Below are positions 45,101 to 52,417 of a stretch of 64,000 bases of DNA, piece by piece. The notes under the pieces were generated by a model, which saw nothing but the letters and a program-made list of their open reading frames with translations, was not told where the DNA came from and did no database searches. The position numbers were made by a program, and so were the translations under genes. Source of the DNA: an uncultured Candidatus Melainabacteria bacterium (GTDB lineage Bacteria; Cyanobacteriota; Vampirovibrionia; Gastranaerophilales; Gastranaerophilaceae); contig CAKUZL010000001.1 in NCBI GenBank assembly GCA_934718085.1, positions 325,635-389,634 on the forward strand, given 5' to 3'. Position 1 is the stretch's first letter, and the number at the start of each line of letters is the position of its first letter.

Positions 45101-45435
45101 TAAAGGGTAGAATCAACCTGTTGACGGGCAATTCCGACGTTGATGTTTACGGGCGGATTTCCAAATTGGTCGAAAATATGTCGGGAAAATTCGCTAATCC
45201 CGTGCCTCCGACGATAATGACGTCGTATTCATCTGTGGATAATCTGTTTTTCGACGATTTTTATTGTGCGGTTCCGTACGGAGTCTTGTCTAAAATTCCC
45301 GATATTAAAGGACAATCGAGAATTTTTGCGGTGAAAATTTCGGGTAACGTAAACAATGTCAAATCGGTGAAAAGCTTTAAATGGCATACGTTAAAGACCG
45401 ATTACGAAGCGCCGCTTCCGTTCGGTCACGATTAA
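42112..45435 (+). CDS. AsmA-like envelope protein (1107 aa)
   Basis: The start is the ATG behind GGAGATATA, giving MKKLFKILIFAAVFVVLTV as membrane anchor. Then comes a clear AsmA-type N-terminal part: KETGLKISAENLVLKPVVRPSLDIDVKNLKVKTPDD and SPSGMLKVKAFPLLIGKIEVERLELNRPAAVF. About 1000 residues of beta-strand repeats follow, with an AsmA_2-like end (FSFTSKNGEFGNLGRFENFLYAKNF). Likely an inner-membrane-anchored lipid-transfer bridge. It follows atpC by 52 bp and may be co-transcribed with the ATP synthase, which is odd in function. Confidence 0.82.
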   Translation: MKKLFKILIFAAVFVVLTVQGALYLTFSNSFEINGFGKDVFVNFEKETGLKISAENLVLKPVVRPSLDIDVKNLKVKTPDDESLLTSPSGMLKVKAFPLLIGKIEVERLELNRPAAVFSVDDKGIPSFEKYINKIKPNGNFSKKLPELILLNDYRSKIIVNSKPFYVAGDLISLEKQKFSDEVCMNAKGRVSSNDKTSLNYDFALKIPEKMYKKPTFNPGFYEQLAKFEPRADIFVRLAAENSGRGQNRLAGNAVVNNIVFTLNDKEIKRNFLYLTFDDDIVSLNADLKTSPSDKTLIKGSYKSGKDRQLSLNVKSQKTDLKVLKDISYAFLSGFDVLNGLKDFDITGKGNFDFSLNTDFKTVKSEGRAFIRDASVKNRNFPSVITGINSFVNFNNNSIIIEPTKFKSGKFPAVLSGKIDSSANTKIVLKGEKQSLSELSKIFLPTDITSVYSFAGETDFETVFSGKLNDLKSKFELSVKNFAVSSKTGKILNSKFVKVLSKGDFSKPEGTCDFSGLTVYLNNTPFSSEKMRADITSQGIKIPQTSLSDENSVLNVKAQISNYVKSPTVSADFSGKISSAHVKRILKKACENASTKGFIDVSGSVRGSAGNFAVKLKAVSDKNNYVSIVKAKETGAASTAVNADLRISGDGVKINNLLWSKTSGIGADLLKMSGVLTPSGGFKNLSVQILSPITFVLPDFPQSSITVKGGFKSPNGVGISESDLTINSVLIPEYGFSAYGGSAVAHGGKLKLVLPDAKLLDSGFSVQGTINGLNTGKMTFENPVFSVNNLSSDFAAIVAAAVKPDFAVKNAVLTAKKLSYADFSAENFKGSLNISNGVIGLKNFSANAYGGTVSGAFELNSKTGGIKLNVTGSGANAGALLSDISGKDEPVSGKTDFSINVSTYGNTAYQQRKNAVGKFSFTSKNGEFGNLGRFENFLYAKNFISQNSFKTSLFSVTKTIKSENTDLFTVAKGSGTVENNNVFVTATMKGPNQALFVKGRINLLTGNSDVDVYGRISKLVENMSGKFANPVPPTIMTSYSSVDNLFFDDFYCAVPYGVLSKIPDIKGQSRIFAVKISGNVNNVKSVKSFKWHTLKTDYEAPLPFGHD

Positions 45436-45568
45436 CAGCGGGGTTTTTCGGGGTTGGGGTGAAAAACTCGATTTTGCCGAAGTTTCGAGTGTAATGAAAA
45501 ATCCTGTTTCTCTTGATAAAGAACGGTCGGCAGGTCAGGATTTAATGAATCTTTCCCAAAAAAACGAG

Positions 45569-46498
45569 TCAGCGCGTCTTTTGTCCGATGCATTTTTCCG
45601 TCGCACGTGAAATTTCTTCAAAAATTTGTTCGGGATTCATTTCGTCGATATAAAATCGCATCGCGCCTTGTTCCTTTGAAAACCAGGATATCTGCCGTTT
45701 CGAATATCTTCTCGTATCTTGTTTTACAAGCCTTACGACCTCTTCGAACGGGCGGTCTCCGTAAAAATAATCGTAAAACTCTTTTATTCCGATGGTGTTC
45801 ATTAAAATGTCGTTTTTGCCGTATTTTTCAAAAAGTTTTTTAGCTTCTTGTTCCAAACCGTTTTCAAACATTTTTTCGGTGCGGAGGTTGATTTTTTCGT
45901 ACAGAAAATCGCGGTTTTTGACGTCCAAAATAATTTTCAAAAAGTCAAAATCGGGTGTTTTTTGAAGTTGCTGTTCGGACATTTTTTTGCCGGTAATAAG
46001 CGAAACTTCAAGTGCTCGAACGACTTTGACGGTATTGTTCGGGTGAATTTTTTGTGCGGCTTCGGGGTCGAGTTTTTGAAGCATTTGAAAAAGTTCTTCG
46101 TTTGATTTTTTTTTCAGTTCTGTTCGTAATTTTTCGTCGGGAGGTACTTTCGGAATGTCGAAATCTCCGTAGAGAGCCCTTGTGTAGAGCCCCGTCCCTC
46201 CCGTAACAATCGGCAGTTTTCCCGATTTTACGATATTTCTGATTGTTTCCGTCGCGTCTTTTGCGTAGCTGCCCGCGGTATAAACGGATGCTACGTCGCA
46301 AACATCGATAAAATAGTGCTTTATGCCCTGTTTTTCTTTTTCGGAAGGTTTAGCTGCCGCGATGTCGATTTCTTTGTATATGTATCTCGAATCGGCGGAA
46401 ACGATTTCTCCGTCAAATTTTCGGGCGAGATTAACGGAAAGTTCGGTTTTACCCGTTGCGCTCGGACCCGTAATCGATATAACCGCAGGTTTGTCCAT
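45569..46498 (-). CDS. miaA: tRNA dimethylallyltransferase
   Basis: This 309-residue enzyme adds a dimethylallyl group to A37 of tRNAs reading U-starting codons. P-loop GPSATGKT (11-18), IVSADSRYIYKEIDIAAAKPS, PIVTGGTGLYTRAL and the C-terminal RRYSKRQISWF are all family hallmarks. The common 'Q' in SADSxQ is Tyr here. The start overlaps the end of the upstream gene by 50 bases. Confidence 0.96.
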   Translation of the reverse strand: MDKPAVISITGPSATGKTELSVNLARKFDGEIVSADSRYIYKEIDIAAAKPSEKEKQGIKHYFIDVCDVASVYTAGSYAKDATETIRNIVKSGKLPIVTGGTGLYTRALYGDFDIPKVPPDEKLRTELKKKSNEELFQMLQKLDPEAAQKIHPNNTVKVVRALEVSLITGKKMSEQQLQKTPDFDFLKIILDVKNRDFLYEKINLRTEKMFENGLEQEAKKLFEKYGKNDILMNTIGIKEFYDYFYGDRPFEEVVRLVKQDTRRYSKRQISWFSKEQGAMRFYIDEMNPEQIFEEISRATEKCIGQKTR

Positions 46499-47303
46499 AA
46501 TATAAAAATACCGTTGTTACGTAATAATCGAGGTAAAAGAAAAATAAAAGAAACGGGATGAACGACAAAAATCCGTTTTGAGTGAAAAGTTCGACAATCA
46601 TGATAAGAATGTGGAGTGCGAACATTACCGCCAAAACGAGAATTGTTGTCGGGAGATGTTTTACCGTGAATGCCAAAGCTTTTGTCAGTGCTTTTATCGG
46701 GTTTTTGGAGTCGAAAAACAGTGCGGGAGCGAACCAGAGCATCAAAATCGAGAACAAAGCCGAAAACAGCATTGCCGTGCAACCCCAATAAAAAATAGTT
46801 TGATAGGGCATTTTGTCTGCGTTTGCGGTCAAAAAAGCGGTGATGTCGGCTTGTGAACCGGTGTTCAAAATTTTTAAAAATTCCGGCGGAATTTCAATTG
46901 TTCCGAAAACGGTCGTTGCCGTGTGTTGAAAAAGCAATATTGTTGCGTATACAAGCAAAACGTACAACGCCAACCACCCCGTGCCGGGCAAAAAATATTC
47001 CGCGACGCCGGGAAAAAATGTTTTTAACAGAGCGGTGTTTTTTTTGAACTTTTCTTCGGGGGCGGTGAATTTGCTCAAATCCGTTTTGACGGAAGCTTTC
47101 ACGCACGCAAACCATCCCGCACAAAACGCGGTGACCGTGAAAAAGCATGTCAAAAGTTTAAAAACGTACGGGAATGTCGGTGAAGGCGCGGCGAACAAGA
47201 CATCTGCCGAGAACAAAAATACCAAAAATCCGAGCAACAACGGTTGCAGGATTATGATGTTTTCCTTCATAACATAATACGATTTTGAAAAAATGTTTGT
47301 CAT
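46449..47303 (-). CDS. Polytopic membrane protein of unknown function (284 aa)
   Basis: Five or six hydrophobic segments; a long first loop (about 75-105) and FDSKNPIKALTKALAFTVKHLPTTILVLAVMF near the middle. This pattern (a Phe-Asp-x-Lys-Asn-Pro turn leading into an amphipathic and then a membrane helix) recalls DUF975/DUF4013-type membrane proteins, but no name is safe. The ATG lies 7 bases after an extended -10 TGGTATAAT and has no Shine-Dalgarno site. Its last 17 codons overlap miaA in another frame. Confidence 0.7.
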   Translation of the reverse strand: MTNIFSKSYYVMKENIIILQPLLLGFLVFLFSADVLFAAPSPTFPYVFKLLTCFFTVTAFCAGWFACVKASVKTDLSKFTAPEEKFKKNTALLKTFFPGVAEYFLPGTGWLALYVLLVYATILLFQHTATTVFGTIEIPPEFLKILNTGSQADITAFLTANADKMPYQTIFYWGCTAMLFSALFSILMLWFAPALFFDSKNPIKALTKALAFTVKHLPTTILVLAVMFALHILIMIVELFTQNGFLSFIPFLLFFFYLDYYVTTVFLYYGQTCGYIDYGSERNG

Positions 47304-47310
47304 ACGCGTT

Positions 47311-47319
47311 ATTATACCA
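47311..47319 (-). promoter_or_regulatory. Extended -10 promoter, leaderless type
   Basis: Minus strand TGGTATAAT: a perfect TATAAT with the TGn extension. Only 7 bases separate it from the ATG at 47303, so the mRNA would begin at about the start codon. Confidence 0.6.
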
Positions 47320-47399
47320 TAGTTTTTTGCGATTTTATACTTCTCCTGTCGGTTCGAAAAAATTTTTTACAAAAATCATAACAAAACTTAATGTTTACC

Positions 47400-47428
47400 T
47401 TGAAAAGCAAATATTTTGTGTAAAAATA
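47400..47428 (+). promoter_or_regulatory. Candidate promoter of the radical SAM gene
   Basis: TTGAAA (47400-47405) and an AT-rich -10 region (TAAAAATATA, 47421-47430) directly before the ATG at 47434. No Shine-Dalgarno site is present. Confidence 0.35.
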
Positions 47429-47433
47429 TATGT

Positions 47434-48081
47434 ATGGAAACTGAGACGAAAAAAGAACAAAATTTGGTTTATACGTTGGAAGGCAAGATTTACGTTAATC
47501 TTACCAATATGTGCACGAACAGGTGCGTTTTTTGCATCAGAAATCTGAAAAACGACGTCGAAGGCAAGAATCTGTTTCTGGCTTCGGAAGATTTTTCCGC
47601 GGATGATGTTATCGAGCAGTTCGAAAATGTCAGAAAAAAACTTCCGAATGCGAAAGAGACCGTGTTTTGCGGTTACGGAGAACCTCTGATAAAATTCGAT
47701 TTGTTTGAAACGGTTGCGTCAAAAATCAAAGAACTGTACCCCGAAATGAAAATCAGGGTCAATACGAACGGTCAGGCAAATTTAATTCATAAAACCGATG
47801 TGACCGAAAGACTTGCAAAGGTCGCGGATGCGGTGTCGATAAGCTTGAACGCCGATAATACCGAAAATTACAACAAAATCTCCGTTCCTGCCGACAAGGA
47901 AAATTCTTACGACGCAGTGAAAGAATTTATAAAACTTTGCGTTGAACGCGGAATTGAGACAAGTGCAAGCGTCGTCAGTGAATATCCCGGTTTTGACGTA
48001 AACGTCGCAGCGTGCGAAAATATCGCAAAATCCCTCGGTGCGGATTTCAGAAACAGAAAATGGCTTCCCGCGGGTTACTAA
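47434..48081 (+). CDS. TatD-associated radical SAM protein
   Basis: This 215-residue short radical SAM enzyme binds its [4Fe-4S] cluster through NMCTNRCVFCIRN (Cys27, Cys31, Cys34). VFCGYGEPLI is the SAM-binding GGE-like motif; RVNTNGQANLIH and ADAVSISLNADNTENYNKIS follow. These blocks match the family found beside or fused to TatD nucleases, whose reaction is not known. No TatD gene is near here. I start at METETKKE; an upstream in-frame start would add six residues. Confidence 0.88.
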   Translation: METETKKEQNLVYTLEGKIYVNLTNMCTNRCVFCIRNLKNDVEGKNLFLASEDFSADDVIEQFENVRKKLPNAKETVFCGYGEPLIKFDLFETVASKIKELYPEMKIRVNTNGQANLIHKTDVTERLAKVADAVSISLNADNTENYNKISVPADKENSYDAVKEFIKLCVERGIETSASVVSEYPGFDVNVAACENIAKSLGADFRNRKWLPAGY

Positions 48082-48085
48082 AAGT

Positions 48086-48114
48086 TTAAATCGTATTAAA
48101 TCGTAATTTATATT
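48086..48114 (+). promoter_or_regulatory. Promoter of acetyl-CoA synthetase with 10-bp tandem repeat
   Basis: TTAAATCGTA occurs twice in tandem (48086-48095, 48096-48105), directly followed by a -10-like TATATT (48109-48114). One repeat per helical turn could place a regulator on one DNA face. Confidence 0.45.
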
Positions 48115-48137
48115 TGTTACAAACGAAAGGAAAAAAC

Positions 48138-50297
48138 ATGACAAACGCAAATTTGGACAAAATAATGAGACCGAAATCCGTTGCGGTAATCGGAGCTTCA
48201 ACAAAACCCAAAACCATCGGTTCCGAGCTTATGCAAAGATTAAGAGACTATAAATTTAAAGGCGATATTTATCCCGTAAACCCCAAAGGCGGTATTATCG
48301 AAGGGTTTCAAGCTTACACCTCCGTAACCGAAATCCCCGGTGACGTAGATTTGGCGGTTATTATCGTTCCTCAAAAATTTGTCAACGCCACCATCGATCA
48401 ATGCAACGAAAAAGGCGTAAAAGGAATTTGCGTTATTTCCGCGGGCTTTAAAGAATCCGGAAAAGAAGGTGCTCAAGCCGAAAAAGAATTGCTCGAAAAA
48501 GTCAGATCTTACGGAATGCGTCTTGTCGGACCCAACTGCCTCGGCGTTCTCAATACCAACCCCGAAGTCAGCATGGACGCTACTTTTGCGGAATCCCTTC
48601 CCGAAAGAGGTCACATCGGTTTCGTTTCACAATCCGGTGCTCTCGGCGGCGGTATTTTGAACATCCTTAAAGATCTTAACCTCGGCTTTGCTCAATTTAT
48701 TTCAATCGGAAACCAAGCCGACGTAAACGCTGAAACCGCTCTCGAATACTGGGAAAATGAAGACGACGTTCATCAAATTTTGTTGTATATGGAATCCATC
48801 CAAAATCCCGCAAACTTCAGAAAACTCGCGACGAGAATTTCGAAGAAAAAACCTATTCTCGCTTTGAAAGCGGGTCGTTCTGCGGCAGGTGCTTCGGCGG
48901 CTTCGTCTCACACCGGTTCGTTGGCGGGTGCGGATAAAGCGGCAAATGCTCTTTTGCACCAAGCGGGCGTTATCAGAGAATACTCTCTGAAAAACCTCTT
49001 CTCGACAGCAAAGGTTTTTGCAAACAGCCCGATTCCGAAAGGAAACAGAGTCGCTATCATCACCAACTCGGGCGGACCCGGTATCATGGCAACCGACGCG
49101 GTTTGCGAATACGGTATGAAAATGGCTCAAATTTCCGATGAAACCAAAGAAAAATTGAGAAGCTTCCTTCCCGCGGCGGCAAGCGTTAAAAACCCCGTTG
49201 ACATGATAGCTTCCGCTCCCATCGAACACTATTGCCAAACCCTCGAAACCGTTATCGCCGACGAAAACGTCGATATGATTATGGTTATCTACCTTCCGTT
49301 CCTGGGTCTGAAAGACATCGATGTCGCAAAAGCGATAATGGAAATCAAAAAACAACACCCCGAAAAACCTGTATTGGGCGTATTTATGACTACAAGTTCT
49401 TTCTTTACCGAAATTTCGAATATGGACGTCAATATGCCGTTCTTCATGTATGCGGAAGAAGCTGCGGAAGGCTTGATGAGATTGGATCAACAAAGAAAAT
49501 GGGTCGAAAGACCGGTCGGAAAAGTTCCCTGCTACGATGTGGACCGTGCAAAGGCGGAAAGCATTATGAAGGCGGCTTTGGAAGACGGAAGAGCTCAGCT
49601 CACGACAATGGAATCAATCGATTTGCTTAACGCTTACGGAATCAGAGCTTGCAAATACGGTTTGGCTGTAAACGAAGAAGAAGTCGTATCGCTCGGAAAC
49701 TCGATAGGGTACCCCGTCGTAATGAAAATGACTTCGAAAACGACTTCACACAAAACCGATGTCGGCGGCGTAAGAGTCAACATTCAATCCGAAGAACAGC
49801 TCAGAGAAGAATATCGCGATTTGATTGCAAAATTGACCGAAAAAGGTCTTATCGAAGGTCTTGAAGGTGTTATCATTCAGGAAATGGTAAAAGGCAACAG
49901 AGAAATGGTTTGCGGTATCGCAACCGATCCTCAGTACGGACCTATGATGATGTTCGGTCTGGGCGGCGTGTTCATCGAAACTATGAAAGACGTAACCTTC
50001 AGATTGGCACCTTTGACCGATATCGATGCCGAAGAAATGATAAAATCCGTAAAAGCTTACGAATTGTTGAAAGGTGCAAGAGGCACGACTCCCGCGCAAA
50101 TGGAACAAATTCAAGAAACTTTGCTCAGACTTTCTCAATTGGTAAACGATTACAAGTTTATCGACGAACTCGACATCAACCCGTTGCTTATCAGCGAAAA
50201 AACAGGCGAAGGCATTGCGGTTGACGGCAGAATTAAAGTCAGAGTCGACGAAGCAATGAAAGCGCTTAACGTTAAATGCGCTTGCGGATGCTGCTAG
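48138..50297 (+). CDS. Acetate-CoA ligase (ADP-forming), fused alpha-beta
   Basis: This 719-residue enzyme makes ATP and acetate from acetyl-CoA, ADP and phosphate, an energy step of fermentation. Order: CoA-binding Rossmann domain (PKSVAVIGASTKPKTIGSEL, from residue 11), the succinyl-CoA-synthetase-like part with the phospho-accepting His258 in AASSHTGSLAGAD, and a C-terminal ATP-grasp domain with VVMKMTSKTTSHKTDVGGVRV and ELDINPLLI. The start is the ATG behind GAAAGG. Codon choice is strongly biased (AGA, GGT, CTC), as in highly expressed genes. It ends in an unusual CACGCC tail. Other acyl substrates are possible. Confidence 0.92.
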   Translation: MTNANLDKIMRPKSVAVIGASTKPKTIGSELMQRLRDYKFKGDIYPVNPKGGIIEGFQAYTSVTEIPGDVDLAVIIVPQKFVNATIDQCNEKGVKGICVISAGFKESGKEGAQAEKELLEKVRSYGMRLVGPNCLGVLNTNPEVSMDATFAESLPERGHIGFVSQSGALGGGILNILKDLNLGFAQFISIGNQADVNAETALEYWENEDDVHQILLYMESIQNPANFRKLATRISKKKPILALKAGRSAAGASAASSHTGSLAGADKAANALLHQAGVIREYSLKNLFSTAKVFANSPIPKGNRVAIITNSGGPGIMATDAVCEYGMKMAQISDETKEKLRSFLPAAASVKNPVDMIASAPIEHYCQTLETVIADENVDMIMVIYLPFLGLKDIDVAKAIMEIKKQHPEKPVLGVFMTTSSFFTEISNMDVNMPFFMYAEEAAEGLMRLDQQRKWVERPVGKVPCYDVDRAKAESIMKAALEDGRAQLTTMESIDLLNAYGIRACKYGLAVNEEEVVSLGNSIGYPVVMKMTSKTTSHKTDVGGVRVNIQSEEQLREEYRDLIAKLTEKGLIEGLEGVIIQEMVKGNREMVCGIATDPQYGPMMMFGLGGVFIETMKDVTFRLAPLTDIDAEEMIKSVKAYELLKGARGTTPAQMEQIQETLLRLSQLVNDYKFIDELDINPLLISEKTGEGIAVDGRIKVRVDEAMKALNVKCACGCC

Positions 50298-50355
50298 TTG
50301 TCGGAATTCGGTGACGTCGACGAAAACGGCGTTCGTTATCCGGTGATTTAAATTT

Positions 50356-50390
50356 AAAAATCCTCGAACATGTGTTCGGGGATTTTTGTT
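50356..50390. terminator. Terminator after acetyl-CoA synthetase
   Basis: AAAAATCC-T-CGAAC (50356-50369), loop ATGT, GTTCG-G-GGATTTTT (50374-50387), then GTTT. It reads as a terminator on both strands, between convergent genes. Confidence 0.9.
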
Positions 50391-50483
50391 TGCAAAAAGT
50401 TTTTCAAAACAGAATGAGCTTGCGTACTAAATCAGCTTTATCATTTTGCTTGAAACCTGCAAGTGTATGCAAATCAAATCGAT

Positions 50484-51170
50484 TTATAAAAATTTTATCA
50501 AAAAGGCGATGAACGGTGTGATTACAGCGGTGATAATTCCGACTGTTATCAGTGACAAAGTACTCATTACAATTTGTTTTTGCCTACCGGTTTCTATGCA
50601 TTTCGAGGTTCCGATAACGTGGCTCGCCGCGCCGATTGCAAGTCCGATTGCGATATCTTGTTTGACTTTTATAAGTTTTAAAATTTTATGTCCCGCAAGA
50701 CCGCCGAAAACGCCTGTCAATGCGACTATGCATACGGTGAGTTCGGGTACCGCGTTAAGCCGTTTTGAGATTTCCGTTGCAATGGGAGCCGTGACCGATT
50801 TCGGCAGCATCGATAAAATAATTTTTAACTCCGTCCGACAGGCAATTCCTATGATAAGTGTCGTTAAAAGTGCGCAAACAACCGCAATGGCAAAAGCCGG
50901 GTAAATAATTCTTTTATTCTTTTTCAGAAGGTCAAAATTTTTGTACAGCGGATACCCGAGCGATACTGTTGCGGGAATTAACAAAAACGTCAAATATGAT
51001 GCGGTTTCGCAGTATTCGGAATATGAAATTCCGAAATTTTTCAACATAAATATCAGTGCAATTCCCGATGTCAAAAGCGGCGGAATTTTTCCGATAACGG
51101 GCAGTTTTTTCGCCTTTTCGAAGATTTTGTACGAAACGATTGTCGAAACAAGCCCGAACGGATTAATCAT
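50484..51170 (-). CDS. lrgB: LrgB/CidB-family membrane protein
   Basis: This 228-residue protein has about six helices. LPKSVTAPIATEISKRL and GVFGGLAGHKILKL are the family blocks. In staphylococci the pair controls murein hydrolase activity; plant and bacterial relatives export small organic acids such as glycolate or pyruvate. It overlaps lrgA by 8 bases. Confidence 0.92.
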   Translation of the reverse strand: MINPFGLVSTIVSYKIFEKAKKLPVIGKIPPLLTSGIALIFMLKNFGISYSEYCETASYLTFLLIPATVSLGYPLYKNFDLLKKNKRIIYPAFAIAVVCALLTTLIIGIACRTELKIILSMLPKSVTAPIATEISKRLNAVPELTVCIVALTGVFGGLAGHKILKLIKVKQDIAIGLAIGAASHVIGTSKCIETGRQKQIVMSTLSLITVGIITAVITPFIAFLIKFL

Positions 51171-51561
51171 TTTTCCCCCTGATTTTCGAAGCCCTGAGAA
51201 GTTTTACTCCGTACTCGGTAAAAAGCCCCGTCACGACTATCGTTACGGTTGTCGATACAAAAACGACGAGGCTTATTGCAAGAGCGTTTTTCAAAAATAT
51301 CGTTTTATATGAAATCAGCCCGACCACAAACGGCACAAACAACACGGGCATGTTTTTCATCATAAACTCGGCGGTCGTTTTCACATATTTTTCTTTGACA
51401 ATTCCCGTCAAAAGGCAAACCGTGAACATAATAAGTGCCAAAATTGCGGGAGGAAAAGGGATTTTCAGTGTTTTTAAAAAAAATCCGCAGATTCCGTACA
51501 ACGCAAAAATGACCGCAAATCCCGAAACGAATTCGCCGATTTTAACGATGAAATTTCGCAT
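51163..51561 (-). CDS. lrgA: LrgA/CidA-family holin-like protein
   Basis: This 132-residue protein has four helices. IPFPPAILALIMFTVCLLTGIVKE and FMMKNMPVLFVPFVVGLI are typical. I start at the ATG one base after the dapF stop; a TTG ten codons upstream lies inside dapF. Partner of LrgB. Confidence 0.9.
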   Translation of the reverse strand: MRNFIVKIGEFVSGFAVIFALYGICGFFLKTLKIPFPPAILALIMFTVCLLTGIVKEKYVKTTAEFMMKNMPVLFVPFVVGLISYKTIFLKNALAISLVVFVSTTVTIVVTGLFTEYGVKLLRASKIRGKND

Positions 51562-51562
51562 T

Positions 51563-52408
51563 TTAAAGCTCGATTTCGCCGGTGAAAACAAATTCCGCGG
51601 GACCCGTCATAAATACGGCCTCGTCGGTTTTTTCTTTCGAACCGTTCCACTCGATGTGAAGGCTTCCGCCGGGGAGATTAACTTTTACGGGTGATTTGAG
51701 GTTGTCGGTTAAAATGCCAGCAACCGTTGCCGCGCAGGCTCCGGTGCCGCAGGCGAGGGTTATTCCGCAGCCTCTTTCCCAAACGTCGAGGTCGATTTCG
51801 TGTTCGGAGCGAATGTTTACAAATTCCACGTTTGTTTTTTGCGGGAATATCGGGTGAATTTCAATGTCTTTTCCGTATGTTTTCGCGCATTTTTTCGAGT
51901 TTTCTTCGGTAAATATAACGCAGTGAGGGTTCCCCATCCCGACGGCGTTTCCTTCGAAAGTTTTATCGTCGGTGTTAATGTAAAATCCCAGAGATTTTTC
52001 GCTTTTGCACGGAATTTTTTCGGTATCGAGGACAGGTTTGTTCATGTTCACGGTGACTGTACCGTCGGGATTGATTTTAGGGGTGATTACGCCGGCTTCG
52101 GTTTGAACGGTGAATTCTTTTTTCGCTGTCAGGTTGTTTTTGAACGCGTATTTTGCAAAGCAGCGAATGCCGTTTCCGCACATTTGAGCGACTGTGCCGT
52201 CGGAATTATAGAAAAACCAGGCAACATCGGTGTCGGAGGTTTCAGGATTTGTAATAATCAAGCCGTCGGCGCCGATTCCGAAGTTTCTGTCGCAGATTTT
52301 TTTTGCAAGTTCCGCCATCGAGTATTCGGTCTTTTCGTATTCGGTGTAATCCATTATTATGAAGTCGTTTCCGAGCCCCTGCATTTTTGTGAATTTTACG
52401 GTTGTCAT
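51563..52408 (-). CDS. dapF: Diaminopimelate epimerase
   Basis: This 281-residue enzyme converts LL- to meso-diaminopimelate for lysine and peptidoglycan. The two catalytic cysteines are Cys77 (MCGNGIRC) and Cys220 (ACGTGACA). FTKMQGLGNDFIIMD at the start and GMGNPHCV are also diagnostic. Strong AGGAG site before the ATG. It leads an operon with lrgA and lrgB. Confidence 0.97.
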   Translation of the reverse strand: MTTVKFTKMQGLGNDFIIMDYTEYEKTEYSMAELAKKICDRNFGIGADGLIITNPETSDTDVAWFFYNSDGTVAQMCGNGIRCFAKYAFKNNLTAKKEFTVQTEAGVITPKINPDGTVTVNMNKPVLDTEKIPCKSEKSLGFYINTDDKTFEGNAVGMGNPHCVIFTEENSKKCAKTYGKDIEIHPIFPQKTNVEFVNIRSEHEIDLDVWERGCGITLACGTGACAATVAGILTDNLKSPVKVNLPGGSLHIEWNGSKEKTDEAVFMTGPAEFVFTGEIEL

Positions 52409-52417
52409 AGTGTTCTC

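Noticed and set aside
45436..45568. Terminator between the third AsmA-like gene and miaA
   Set aside because: Only an AAATCCTG/CAGGATTT pair with a loop of about 30 bases and no T-run was found.
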